Assembly (NCBI GenBank): GCA_030141605.1
Contig: JAQGDQ010001473.1
Span: 1-32,500, forward strand
From: Tubiluchus corallicola
Taxonomy: Eukaryota; Priapulida; Priapulimorpha; Priapulimorphida; Tubiluchidae
Reading direction: 5' to 3'
DNA: 32,500 nt
The notes under the pieces are model-generated. The model was given only the letters and a program-made list of their open reading frames with translations, was not told the origin of the DNA and did not search any database. The position numbers and the translations under genes are program-made. Below, piece after piece: positions 12,201-22,563 of the stretch; positions within the stretch are counted from its first letter, which is position 1, and each line of letters begins with the position of its first letter.

Positions 12201-15200
12201 TTTTCTTGATTAGAATAGGAATAATTGATTAACGGCTTAGTATGCATGTATATCCAAAAATGCTTACTTTCAGTAAAGTAAACAGATACTCTATGTTTAC
12301 ATAGAGTAAACACTATAGAAAATGTAAGTTAAGTTCTGCTGTATTCTTTAGTTTGTTGTTTCTTTGTTGTTGAAAATTAATTTGCTGAGTTAAATTGGTT
12401 AGCTCGAAAAAAGAAAAAATTAAAAGAAGTTTTACCTCTGTACCAATCATGGTTGGTCTTACATAGAGGGAGCTAGACGACGATCGTGGAACCCAATCCT
12501 GATCCACCTCTATCAGCTTATTTATACACTTTATCAGTTCCATGGAATCAAAATTCTGAAAAAAAAGAAGGAAATATCTAAAAAAAGGCCCACCGGTACA
12601 CAGAAAATCAATTTTTGCATTGCGTAAGAATAAATTAATACTGTAGTATATTGACAAAGCAAGCTAATGTTAAAGAATGTACTAAACCGACAACGTACCG
12701 GTAGCAAATTAATGTTAAAGAATGTACTAAACGACAACGTACCGGTAGCAAACTAATGTTAAAGAATGTACTAAACCGACAACGTACCGGTAGCAAACTA
12801 ACGTTAAAAAATGTACTAAACCGACAACGTACCGGTAGCAAACTAATGTTAAAGAATGTACTAAACCGACAACGTACCTGTAGCAAACTAACGTCAAAGA
12901 ATGTACTAAACCGACAACGTACCGGTTAAAGAATGTACTAAACCGACAACGTACCGGTTAAAGAATGTACTAAACCGACAACGTACCGGTAGCAAACTAA
13001 CGTTAAAGAATGTACTAAACCGACAACGTACCGGTAGCAAACTAATGTTAAAGAATGTACTAAACCGACAACGTACCGGTAGCAAACTAATGTTAAAGAA
13101 TGTACTAAACCGACAACGTACCGGTAGCAAACTAATGTTAAAGAATGTACTAAACCGACAACGTACCTGTAGCAAACTAACGTTAAAGAATGTACTAAAC
13201 CGACAACGTACCGGTTAAAGAATGTACTAAACCGACAACGTACCGGTTAAAGAATGTACTAAACCGACAACGTACCGGTAGCAAACTAACGTCAAAGAAT
13301 GTACTAAACCGACAACGTACCGGTAGCAAACTAATGTTAAAGAATGTACTAAACCGACAACGTACCGGTAGCAAACTAATGTTAAAGAATGTACTAAACC
13401 GACAACGTACCGGTAGACACGCCCTGGTAGCCGTGTCGTTCATCCTCTCCATGTTACAATCTGGTCGAAATAGTCGGATGATTCCATCATGCTCCCCTCT
13501 GTACGCTTTCAGTCCTTCAAATAACTGATCACAACAATTTTACATGTAGGTTACCACTAATGCTTTGTACAAAACAAGAAAGCAAATTACAATGATTAAA
13601 AAAACTTGTAACCTTGATTATTCTATGACATTGGATACACCGTATGATGTGCAATTACGTAAAAGACATGCTTTTTAGCTTATACGATCAACCTGGTTTA
13701 AAGAAACAACCAAATCTCAAACAACATTTATTGCATTTTAAGGGTCACTTAAAAATATTGAAATCACAACACAAAATATGCGCACATAAACCTTTGCTTA
13801 AAAATGTAAAAGAAATTTGAATGTTTTTTCTCCCGCCAAACGAACGTTGATGCCGACATATTTGAAAAAAATGACGTAAACTGGTGGCTGCTGGCCAGCG
13901 TGAAGGCAAGTTCTGTGAAGGTACGCGTCGAGAAATTTCTACAGTTTGCTCAGAAGTTACGTTATCTAATGTTGTGTTTAACTGTGTTTGTCTAGAAATT
14001 AGTCATTGATCAATTATGATCAAATTTAAAGTGGTTACATTGCTTTAATCTACAGGATTACACCTTAAAACGTGTAAGTAATTAACATTAATTGTGTAAA
14101 TAATTAATTTACAGATTTTTGTTGACTTTTAGATATGCATGTAAACTTGCCAGCACGTAGTAGGTTTGTTAACCGGGCTGGTTACTTAGTTTATAGAGTT
14201 TGCTCTATAAAAAGATTCTGAAGATTCTATAAAAAGATATATAAGTTAAAAAGATTCTGAAGCACCTCGCGGGAAAAGTGTTTATATTGCCCAGAAACCG
14301 GATGACGTTATTTATCGTCTAAAATGAGTGTGCCCTAGCGGAAAGTATGCAAGTACACTGCATGCGATGTTATTGTTATAGTATGCGTCATCATATCACA
14401 CTTAATGTACGCGATGTTATTGTTATAGTATGCGTCATCACATCACACTTAATGTATGCGATGTTATTGTTATAGTATGCGTCATCACATCACACTTAAT
14501 GTATGCGATGTTATTGTTATAGTATGCATCATCACATCACACTTAATGTATGCGATGTTATTGTTATAGTATGCATCATCACATCACACTTAATGTATGC
14601 GATGTTATTGTTATAGTATGCATCATCACATCACACTTAATGTATGCGATGTTATTGTTATAGTATGCATCATCACATCACACTTAATGTATGCAATGTT
14701 ATTATTATATTTTGCCCATATATCAAATCCCGCCTCTTTGCTTGTAAAACCTATTTAACGGCTTCCTGATGGTTAGCATAACATCCTGCTATGCATGCCA
14801 AAAATATTTATCCTTGTTCCCAGTGTCCCTATTAATTACAAATAAGTGCAACTGATCGTCACCATTCGATGTTGGGATGCGTGCCAAGTAAGATTCCCGT
14901 CCTGGTTTGTGGACAAACAGAATAACGGATAAACAAACTATCATCATTTTTGGAAGTCCCAGAAGACAAAATTAAAAGCCTACAACTTGGCAGGCACACT
15001 GTGTTACATGCATTGCACTGAAGCCAGCTTTAAATACTCCACAAAGTAAATAAATGTGAGTTTCAAGGTCGTCCAGATGATGTTCAGCTTCTCCTACAGC
15101 AACAAAGCTTAGAGTGAATTCAACTTAAACTGCTGTCAAATAATGATGCTCTCATCTTGACCGAAATACATAAGGATTTTATTCGTAAAGTCCGTTGAGC

Positions 15201-18200
15201 AACATGATGTTTCTTATCATCTTAACTGTGTAATTTTTGCTTGCTGCACGGAAATAAAGTAACAGCTTCTTAGCAACCTGACTGGATATCTGTCGGAAAG
15301 TTTGAAATTTGTTTGATTCTAAGTACTTACTGTGGTGAGGGAGAGACAATCAAATGTGATTGAAATGAATGAAATATCCCAAATTTGGCAAATAGACATT
15401 AACAACGATTGGTCATCCCCGCCGGCCAAGTTCATTAGTAACCCATTAGACATGAGGTGCTAATCAAGCTATGACCCACTTTTGGGTATTTTGTGCATTA
15501 TTAGTATCTTGGAAAGCTAGTTAGTTAGTATAGCTGCTGTGTAATTCACTTATTATGACATTGCATCTAGCACACAATTATATTACTATTAATCAATATT
15601 TTAATACAATACGCTTCGCTTAATAAAGCCATTTTGGTGCAAAGCTAAATAGATTTATAAACCGAAGAACCTACTAAGTAGCACTTTCTATGTTAATACA
15701 GTGCATATTGTTTATTTAACTTAGATCAAATTACAAAAATGAAGACTATTTAACTAAGGATTCAATGCAATGTGTCGTGTGTTCGCTTGCTCTACCAAAC
15801 TTTGATTATGCAAATTCATTATTTGTTGAAGTTCCAGGGTGCACATTGAAGCCAATAGCAAAGGGTGCAAAACTGGACTGCCAAATTTGCAACAGGGGTT
15901 AGAAAACATGATAGAGCAACAGATGCTTTGCATAGCCTTTAATGGCTATCATTCAGGTGATGGTGTACTTCTAATATATTAGTTTTAACGTACAAAGTAA
16001 GTTATTATTACACGCATTTATTAACCGAATTCTAGTGTAAATTGCAATCACCATTTTTAGGCGTTTTGGCATGACTAGGCAGCAAGAGAAGAAACCTTTT
16101 GAGTGGAAGATGAATAAAACAAAGATTCCCTTTCGTTGAAGCACAAGAAGCAGATGTTTTTGTAACCCACTGTGTAAACTAAGACAACTTTTTAAGAATC
16201 AAGGCAACTGTAATACACACTTAAAATTCTTGTCCTCCATTTTCAAAGTGAATTTGGAATATTATACCTTGCTGTAAGATTAAAAACTTACTTCTTGGGC
16301 GTAGTGTAACACTTTTGCTCCTGGATGAAGATTCAGCGATCTTACTGGATGAATTCTTGGAATGCCCCAACCACTGGACACTGTCCATTCAACTGAAAAC
16401 ATGTGATCAGCAAAAGTTTTACCAAATAACAAATTATCCCAGTCTGGTTTGGCCTTCAACTCTGCTGTTCTTTCTATTTCCAGATCTGAAAACTAGACAA
16501 AAACCAGGCAGTGTTAAGCAGAGACAAGTAAAATATTTACAATCATAGTCACACAACACAAACATACCAATGAGTATCACCGCCATCGAATGTTGAATTC
16601 TAGCTGCAGTGCAGCAAACTGGGCATAAAAATGAGCTTCGATTATGAGAAATACATTAAACAGTGAATGAAACTACATAAAATAGCAATTGTAACCGCAT
16701 TCAAGAATTAGAACTTTATTGCTCGTGAAATTGCAACGTTTTGTTTCTGCAGCGAAATTGCAACATTTTGTTTCTGCAGTGAAATTGCATCGTTTTGTTT
16801 CTGCAGTGAAATTGCAACGTTTTGTTTCTGCAGTGAAATTGCAACGTTTTGTTTCTGCAGTGAAATTGCAACGATTCGTTTCTGCAGTGAAATTGCAACG
16901 TTTTGTTTCTGCAGTGAAATTGCAACATTTCGTTTCTGCAGTGAAATTGCAACGTTTTGTTTCTGCAGTGAAATTGCAACGTTTTGTTTCTGCAGTGAAA
17001 TTGCAACGTTTCGTTTCTGCAGTGAAATTGCAACGTTTTGTTTCTGCAGTGAAATTGCAACGTTTTGTTTCTGCAGTGAAATTGCAACGTTTTGTTTCAG
17101 CAGTGAAATTGCAACGTTTTGTTTCTGCAGTGAAATTGCAACGTTTTGTTTCTGCAGTGAAATTGCAACGTTTCGTTTCTGCAGTGAAATTGCAACGTTT
17201 CGTTTCTGCAGTGAAATTGCAACGTTTTGTTTCTGCAGTGAAATTGCAACGTTTTGTTTCAGCAGTGAAATTGCAACGTTTGATTCTGCAGTGAAATTGC
17301 AACGTTTTGTTTCTGCAGTGAAATTGCAGAGCTTTACATGAATTTGTAGCTTCTGTTTGGAATAATAATATGACGCTATTCCAACTACAACAGTTCCTAA
17401 AATCACCTTTGCAGTGTATTTTTGAAACTTTTCACTCTTAATTCCCAGTAATCTGCTTTGAAATTAAAAAAAGTAAAAATGCCCCTAGCGAAATCTCTTT
17501 TACCTGCATTTTCGGATCATTTCCATTTTCTTACCGCCTACCGGTCAGCGAGCATCAATAAATTGATTTTTTTGATTTAATATTTTATTTCAAACTTTAC
17601 AAAGTTCATATACACATCACAAATTAATACAAATAATACAATAAATCATGACACACAACAATAACACAAATAACAATTAACGATATAACAAACTACGCCA
17701 ATGACATCTAATTACAGAAGTAAAGTTTGCATCACTGTTTAAAATGTTCTTGCATATAAAATTTTCACTCTTATTCAGCCTGACGTATAAACTGTATGCA
17801 CATTTTCTGTGAATCACATCAAAATAAATAATATTAAGTCTAGTAGAAATATATCTTGCGCTCGTATCATATCAAAAGTTAAACAGCTTCCGTGTTGATA
17901 CATTATATGCAACTTTGAGTTTGCTAAGATTGTAAGAATAAAAATGTCTCCAAGTGGACATACAATAAAAAGTAGTGCAGTAAGCAGTAAACAATTGTCT
18001 CTTCACGTTAACTGAACAGTGAGTAAATTTCATGAGTAATTCATTTGCTCTTCATTCAATTGAACATTGTCGTAATATATCTAAATCATCTCTATTGTCA
18101 TCTGATAAAATATGACCCAGATTGGAGGCATTTTCATCACATCTCTCCTGCTCTCATTCAAGAAGAGCAGAAACACACTAGGATGTGTTTAGAACTTACA

Positions 18201-19071
18201 TTAGCTCTGTCTATTCTACCTGATACAACATGAAATTTATTAAGCAAGAACGAACTACCTTGAATGCAGACGAAGTCGCTGATGAAAGGAACCTGCTTCT
18301 ACTCGTGTTTGTTACCGACAATTCACCTTGTATTTGAAAAACCTGCAAACAACAAGACAAGATAATTCATAAACCAAGAATGTCAAAAGTAAATAACAGG
18401 ATATTTGAAACTGCATGGATTTTAAAGCCATGATCAGACAAATGAACCTTCCAGCACCAACAAAAATTTTTTAGTCCCATAACTGTTTTACACACTTAGC
18501 ATAATATGGGCTACAATTACGTTTTTGCAATAACATAAAAAAATGGGTAAAAGTACAAAAAAGTGTAGGTTTGGATACACCCTCAGTCTGACTCAGTTTT
18601 GGCTATAAAGCATCGTATATAAAGCACGATTTTGTTCAGTCAGGAGGTGTCCCTTTTATCCGAGGTTCATCAAGGTTATCTGTGTAGTACAACTATTATT
18701 TACTGCACATTGTTTCTGTCTTTGGAATGTCACAATTGAAGACATTCAATGAATTAAATCAGCCAAAATCAATCGAACAATACTGGCAATAACTACTATA
18801 CAAAATTCTCTCAGTTTTTTTAAATCACAGTCGTAACTTTGCAGATATCTAAATTTGTTTATTACTACAGTATGTATAGGCCAATCCAATGTTTGCAAAT
18901 CACAAACAGGCCTAAACGTCGGCAGTATTTTCATCCTCCATCAGTTAAAGTTCACAAATTACCTACTAAAAGTAACAGTGAGACAGTATTAATTTAGGTT
19001 CTTACTTTTTTAATAACACCCCTACATGAAAACATCTTTCCAAAATTACAGTGAAAAGACAACGCAGCCAT
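7318..19071 (-). CDS. BCAT: Branched-chain amino acid aminotransferase, mitochondrial type (5' part, alternative exons)
   Basis: The gene is read from six exon positions on the minus strand: 19071-19006, 18342-18259, 16492-16292, 13524-13411, 12555-12436, then either 8950-8790 or 7478-7318. BCAT is a fold-type IV PLP enzyme that transfers the amino group of Leu, Ile and Val to 2-oxoglutarate. Seen: the joined frame is open, all internal junctions are GT-AG, and hallmark motifs occur in family order: [64 protein letters not shown]-x-KMG. The PLP lysine falls near residue 246, close to the position in the human mitochondrial precursor once the leader is allowed for. The Ser/Arg-rich N-terminus lacking acidic residues at its start suggests mitochondrial import (inference). 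The C-terminal half, including the usual NYG motif and the CxxC region, is not in the window. Introns hold at least five tandem arrays. Confidence 0.93.
7681..8591. repeat. 15-bp tandem array, about 61 copies, between the BCAT exon 6 copies
   Basis: The unit is CACTGTCATTGGTGT with two main variable positions: CAT/CGT and GGT/GTT; two units have TTATT. It lies wholly in the 1.3-kb intron separating the duplicated exons, about 200 bp from each. The Thr/Pro/Met-, Cys/His/Trp- and Val/Ser/Leu-rich open frames on either strand come from the 15-base period. Confidence 0.97.
8790..8950 (-). CDS. BCAT: BCAT exon 6, proximal copy (PLP-lysine exon, version 6b)
   Basis: This exon has 161 nt, begins in phase 0 after tttcag and ends in phase 2 before gtaagt. 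It encodes [43 protein letters not shown] and [10 protein letters not shown] plus two bases of the next codon (TC, so Ser). The Lys codon at 8800-8798 aligns with the Schiff-base lysine (Lys202 of mature human mitochondrial BCAT). It is 40/53 identical at protein level to the copy at 7478-7318. It has no stop or frameshift, so both copies look usable. Confidence 0.93.
9041..9828. mobile_element. Non-autonomous hAT element (CAGTGGTTC termini)
   Basis: The ends are CAGTGGTTCCTAACCTTTTA and the inverse GGTTAGGAACCACTG, the classic hAT/Charlie-like terminus. Flanking 8-mers gtttagat and gtctagac agree at six of eight positions. An AT microsatellite lies at about 9220-9300. The 117-codon open frame inside (9365-9718) is not recognisable as a transposase. 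Confidence 0.82.
9837..10225. other. BCAT intron, nothing recognised
   Basis: AT-rich intronic DNA between two hAT elements; no exon, repeat or RNA gene seen. Confidence 0.5.
10234..10593 (+). mobile_element. hAT-type MITE, family 1, copy 3 (internally shorter)
   Basis: The ends match the two copies near 1.5-2.5 kb, with a perfect target duplication atttaaac (10226-10233 and 10594-10601). It is 360 bp long; compared with copy 1 it lacks about 120 bp in the middle. It lies in the BCAT intron between exons 5 and 6. Confidence 0.93.
10602..11097. other. BCAT intron with a 24-bp palindrome
   Basis: No coding exon seen. At 10973-10996 there is an inverted repeat, TCCAGTGAAT and ATTCACTGGA around GCAT. 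Confidence 0.55.
11098..11205. repeat. 29-bp tandem repeat, about 3.5 copies
   Basis: The unit contains CAGTGTTCAGTGCAGGACAC followed by TCTTGTTCT; copies start at 11101, 11130 and 11159, then a degenerate partial copy. Confidence 0.85.
11206..12435. other. BCAT intron, no additional exon seen
   Basis: Several 60-90 codon open frames occur but none resembles BCAT or another family. A hairpin with 9-bp arms (TACTCTATG, loop TTTA) lies at 12287-12308. Confidence 0.5.
12436..12555 (-). CDS. BCAT: BCAT exon 5 (SLYVRP motif)
   Basis: This exon has 120 nt, 40 codons, phase 0/0. It encodes [27 protein letters not shown] and [11 protein letters not shown]. The Tyr and Arg of YVRP correspond to the conserved active-site pair in human BCATs (Tyr141 and Arg143 of the mature mitochondrial form). 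The acceptor pyrimidine tract is T-rich and the donor is gtaaaa, a fairly weak site. The next exon in the transcript must start in phase 0, which both exon 6 copies do. Confidence 0.95.
12660..13417 (-). repeat. BCAT: 45-bp minisatellite containing the BCAT exon 4 donor
   Basis: Read on the minus strand, each unit carries CTACCG followed by gtacgttgtcgg, the same junction as the authentic exon 4 end. Eighteen donor positions can be counted including the real one at 13410. Spacing is mostly 45 bp, with four 32-bp units (13 bases missing) and one 44-bp unit. Two units have ctacag in place of ctaccg before the donor (near 12876 and 13165). Confidence 0.96.
13411..13524 (-). CDS. BCAT: BCAT exon 4, whose donor seeds a 45-bp array
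   Basis: This exon has 114 nt, 38 codons, phase 0/0. It begins [14 protein letters not shown], continues with [14 protein letters not shown] and ends ATRACLP, the family's substrate and dimer-contact region. The donor (CTACCG, then gtacgt) is the first of 18 near-identical copies carried by the downstream minisatellite. Reading through the donor stays open in the exon's frame and adds a 15-residue repeat ([15 protein letters not shown]) per unit, so alternative donor use could enlarge the protein. Confidence 0.95.
13525..14361. other. BCAT intron, nothing recognised
   Basis: AT-rich intronic DNA with a short duplicated AAAAAGAT-TCTGAAG motif around 14210-14270; no exon seen. Confidence 0.45.
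14362..14715. repeat. 47-bp tandem array, about 8 copies
   Basis: The unit contains ATGCGATGTTATTGTTATAG, TATGCGTCATCA and CATCACACTTAATGT; copies start about every 47 bp from 14362 to 14691. The first copies have GCGTCA and later ones GCATCA, so variants are clustered along the array. It lies in the intron between BCAT exons 4 and 3. Confidence 0.93.
14716..16291. other. BCAT intron, nothing recognised
   Basis: Low-complexity-free AT-rich intron with no open frame of note, no BCAT exon and no RNA gene seen. Confidence 0.45.
16292..16492 (-). CDS. BCAT: BCAT exon 3 (start of the N-terminal domain)
   Basis: This exon has 201 nt, 67 codons, phase 0/0, with acceptor tttgtctag and donor gtaagt. 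It encodes FSDLEIERT, then [24 protein letters not shown] and [13 protein letters not shown], a near co-linear match to the family's small domain and the start of its dimer interface. A second AG six bases downstream (cag before ATCTGG, exon from 16486) would remove two codons. The first AG is preferred because FK-x-x-DL spacing then matches the human enzyme. Confidence 0.95.
16726..17330. repeat. 27-bp tandem array, about 22 copies
   Basis: The unit is GAAATTGCAACG followed by TTTTGTTTCTGCAGT, with TTTTG/TTTCG and CTGCAG/CAGCAG variants. It lies in the intron between BCAT exons 3 and 2. Period divisible by three explains the overlapping repetitive open frames on both strands. Confidence 0.97.
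17331..18258. other. BCAT intron, nothing recognised
   Basis: AT-rich intronic DNA. The 62-codon plus-strand open frame at 18045-18233 has no recognisable homology. Confidence 0.45.
18259..18342 (-). CDS. BCAT: BCAT exon 2 (end of leader)
   Basis: This exon has 84 nt (28 codons), phase 0 on both sides, with acceptor tttgcag and donor gtagtt. It ends in [13 protein letters not shown]. The human mitochondrial enzyme has a similar SSSFK segment just before its DL motif, and the spacing to DLEIE in exon 3 is the same as there. Presequence cleavage is probably within or near this Ser-rich stretch (inference). Confidence 0.75.
18343..19005. other. BCAT intron 1, nothing recognised
   Basis: This is the intron between the two leader exons. 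No repeats or additional exon seen. Confidence 0.5.
19006..19071 (-). CDS. BCAT: BCAT exon 1 coding part (start codon, mitochondrial leader)
   Basis: The ATG is at 19071-19069 and 22 codons follow, starting [12 protein letters not shown] and ending GVIKK, before a good donor (gtaaga), phase 0. Amphipathic, basic and free of acidic residues, it fits a mitochondrial presequence. There is no sequence motif that proves homology; the call rests on matching phase with exon 2, an open frame, correct order, and the total leader length. The 5' UTR should extend to higher coordinates. Confidence 0.72.
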
Positions 19072-19290
19072 AATTGCAGTTCTTCTAAATTTTACGCCAA
19101 CACGCGTCGCTTGAGTGTAACGCTGCAGAGTGTAATTCGTTAACACAAAAAACTTAAAATTTCACGGTAACTTGTCAGCTGAACACGAACATAAAATGTA
19201 GACAAGTTTTGGAACGTCGCCAATCACGCACAAATGTTTGTGAATTAAGTTTCCGCGCCTGCTGCCATCTGTCGATGACGGAAATATGTA
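19072..19290 (-). promoter_or_regulatory. Probable BCAT 5' UTR and promoter region
   Basis: This non-repetitive stretch lies just upstream of the BCAT start codon and is richer in CpG than its surroundings. On the minus strand it has an inverted CCAAT box (GATTGG, near 19223-19228) and a GGCAGCAGGCGCGG stretch. No clear TATA box is visible. Assignment is by position and composition only. Confidence 0.35.
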
Positions 19291-19354
19291 AATGTCTTCC
19301 TGACTTTTTTACCTGTGTTACCCGACTTTGTATGACAAAATCATTAAATGCTTA

Positions 19355-20384
19355 CAGTATGCTGACGGCCTTGTAATTTTCAGTACATCTAAAGAAGGGC
19401 TACAAAATAAAATCAACAAACTAGCTTTATATGCATAACAGAACCCATTACAAAGGAATGTATTTTACAAACACTGGTTTATACAAAAAACACTGTGGAC
19501 ACAATGAGAAAACAAAGCATTAGGGCATTATTTAAATTAAAATCTCTAATGTTTCAATACAGTTTTGATGCAAATATACTTGTTTACCTATTTGAATCCC
19601 TAATCTCACCAGTAAGACTTTATGGCTGCGAAATTTGGTTTTATAACATAAACACTGACAACTCAGAAAAACTTTTAAAAATGTGGAATCCTTTTCCATT
19701 CGAGTATGCTCAGAACAGATACTCAAAATGGGTTTGGGGAAGTGCTTCCAATATAGGGTGTAAAGCTAAATCAAGCCTATACTCTATGCTAATCAAAGCA
19801 TCAACAATTCTTCACAACTATCTGTTAATGATGCATGTAAAGCCAAGACATACACTATTTAAAAATGTGTATAGTTACCAGTCTCATGAAGAAGTGAAAC
19901 AGTTTTATATGAAATGGGCAAATTTTCCAGCGTTTCAAACATGTGGTGTAGATGAAGTTGATAAAATGTGTCTGAATCGCAAATTAAAAGAATTCGGTAA
20001 TGAACTCAAATCAGGGCACAGAAGACTATTTTTTTACAGAGCTACATAATGATACCAGACATAATGGTGGCAAAAACAAACTAGGATTTTATAGACACGT
20101 AAAAATCAATTGTGAATTAGAAGATTATTTAAAATTTATTTCTAATAAGAAACAGAGACAAAAGATTACAAAATTACGCATCAGCGACCATGACCTGGAA
20201 AGAGAACGCGGTAGATCTTAAAATAAAAAAAGGATGAAAGGCTTCGTCAATACTGTCACAACAATAGCTCAAAATTAGAAGAAAATGAAGTACATTATCT
20301 TTTTGCCTGTCCTTTGTATGAAGCTATTAGACAAAAATATGAGCATAACAAACATACCTCTTTACAAAAAGGTTTACCAGACGG
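19355..20384 (+). mobile_element. Degenerate LINE, reverse transcriptase end and C-terminal domain
   Basis: The catalytic motif is present as YADG in place of YADD (19358-19369), followed by LVIFSTSKEGLQNKINKL and a stop. Later, shifted frames read GMYFTNTGLYKK, then LFESLISPVRLYGCEIWF (within an open frame to 20049), KITKLRISDHDLERERGR and HYLFACPLYEAIRQKYE. The order (RT, then LYGCE, then a CxxCPLY-like tail) is that of non-LTR retrotransposon ORF2. Frameshifts, internal loss and the changed catalytic Asp make it dead. It is truncated at its 5' end. Confidence 0.85.
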
Positions 20385-20747
<363 letters not shown>

Positions 20748-21175
20748 ATATGTACTCAGTAATGTGATTTTTCTAAATACAAACCCAGAAGAACCTTATT
20801 CACTTTGGAAACTACTTAAATGAAGGTAATAAAAAGGCAGTTATACCTTGGTGGTAATCTGTGAGTGCTGGATACACCTTGTGCTGTGATTGTGTAATTT
20901 AATCTCGTTTGTGATTAAATTATTTAGGTTTTGTGTTTTTATTAGTTCTTTTTAGTTATAGCATAAAGTATTATTTCATTAATTATCACATTATTTCTTA
21001 TTAGATTTAAGTAGGCTATTTAAGTAAGTTGTACAAACTCGTGTTTTTGGAACGTTGTATAATTGTATTTGCTATATTTTGTATTTGTTCTTGTACTTAG
21101 ATTTTTTTGTAATTGTATTTTTTGCCATGATACAATATTGTATTTGTGCAATGAAACTGAATTGAATTGAATTGT
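20748..21175 (+). mobile_element. LINE 3' end continuing after the SINE
   Basis: A short open stretch, VIFLNTNPEEPYSLWKLLK then stop (to about 20821), looks like an ORF2 C-terminus. The 3' UTR ends GCCATGATACAATATTGTAT, GTGCAATGAAACTG and the short tail (AATTG)n, typical of many invertebrate LINEs of the CR1/L2/RTE-like groups. Confidence 0.65.
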
Positions 21176-21469
21176 TGAGTCGGACGACAGTTACTGTTGA
21201 AATTTTTTCAATTTTTAGACACAATCAGAATTTTAACCACAAAAATGTTGACTTGTATATTACTAAAAATCATATTGGTATATATAATCCATGGTATACT
21301 CCTAATGTACCTAGTCACATTATTCGAAGCAAAAGAAAGTTTAAAGACAATAACAATTAAGAACAATAACATTGACATAAAACTGTCACACAGTAAAAGA
21401 ATTGTTAAGCAAACATGTTACATTTTTTTATCAAACGCAACGTTTCAATTAATCTCTAGCAGTTATCAT
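21176..21469. other. Intergenic, nothing recognised
   Basis: AT-rich; two overlapping open frames of 62 and 91 codons without recognisable homology. Confidence 0.4.
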
Positions 21470-21477
21470 TAGGCATC

Positions 21478-21587
21478 CAGGGCCTATTTCAGGGGGGTGG
21501 GAAGTGGGGATACTTCCCCGGGGCCTCACCCTCCAGGGGGTCTCGCGCCAATGTAACATTTTGTTTTGCTTTATGCGAACATACTGC

Positions 21588-21657
<70 letters not shown>

Positions 21658-21924
21658 CGCACGCGCACCGTTTGCCAGTATTGACAAGTATTAAGGACTT
21701 TTCTTGAGAATAAAGCAGTTTTTCTTTCAATTGTTCTTTCCTATAACAACTGTATAACTCCATATTTTCTCTTCGAATATGCTTCTCCGGCGTTCTAGTA
21801 GTTCAAAAATTTTCTGGCCGCCAACCATGGTGTCGCCCGCTCCCCGGCGCTTCCCCCGCCCCCAGAGGGGGCCTCACACCCCCCCCCACTTCCCCGGGCC
21901 TCGCTTAGGCTGAAATAGGCCCTG
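21478..21924. mobile_element. hAT-type MITE, family 2, copy 1 (with CT tract)
   Basis: The ends are CAGGGCCTATTTCA and TGAAATAGGCCCTG, a perfect 14-bp inverted repeat. The 8-bp target duplication is perfect (taggcatc at 21470-21477 and 21925-21932). It contains a pure CT microsatellite (about 21592-21655) and GC-rich subterminal blocks (CTTCCCCGGGGCCTC). Confidence 0.93.
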
Positions 21925-21932
21925 TAGGCATC

Positions 21933-22560
21933 AGTTACAATTGGCGTTCTTATTTACGAATAACCAACCTACACCCATTAGTCGATTAAGAAAATAACTG
22001 GGTTGAATTGTCTTTGCCTCAGGAGTGAAAGTCCCAGGCAAACAACGCTTAACAGGGGAGAAAAACTGTGGAATTTGAGGGGAGAATTTGCCGTGAAATT
22101 CTTTTAGTCATGGTGAACTGTGAATTATTGTAGCATAAAATTTTGTATGTTCCATTTAAGCTAGGCAACAACATGCGATAAAACATTATTGAAATAACAG
22201 TATTTCCTGTTGCGATGGTTTTTTTCTGTTAGGTCTGAATTTTTTAAAAGAGCCATGAAAACTGCTGCCTCAGTGAAAAAGAACGTATGCAGCATAAGAA
22301 AGAAATATGTAAAGTTGAAGTTATACGTATGAAGGCCTAAAATCTGAGGCCTGAATATCTTTGCAGCTATTACTTGAATCGTATTTTGATAAAATTTAAA
22401 CGGTTACTCTAAAATTGGCATTGCTAATCGCTGTTTAGACGCATCTGTGCGACTCGAATTGTGTACTTTAATTTTGTAGCTACTGCGAACTTATTTTGCA
22501 GGTTTTAATTTGAACTAGCTCTACTAGTATGAATAACTGAGCACTAAATTTAAGAAACAT
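21933..22560. other. Intergenic, nothing recognised
   Basis: AT-rich single-copy-looking DNA with no supported gene. Confidence 0.4.
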
Positions 22561-22563
22561 TAG

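Noticed and set aside
16478-16492. Using the acceptor just before ATCTGG for BCAT exon 3
   Set aside because: It would remove six bases, two codons; the upstream tag acceptor keeps phase 0 with exon 2 and the FK-x-x-DL spacing of the human enzyme. It remains a possible NAGNAG-like alternative.
57-17330. CRISPR arrays
   Set aside because: All arrays are contiguous repeats without unique spacers, in an intron-containing eukaryotic genome.
16726-17330. TTTTGTTTCTGCAG in the 27-bp array as a tandem 3' splice site series, a mirror of the donor arrays
   Set aside because: The acceptor-like sequence is on the plus strand, while the gene here (BCAT) is on the minus strand; no plus-strand exon is adjacent.
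19495-20049. 184-codon plus-strand open frame as a host gene
   Set aside because: It reads as the region after the reverse transcriptase domain of a LINE (LYGCEIW motif), flanked by other LINE motifs in shifted frames.
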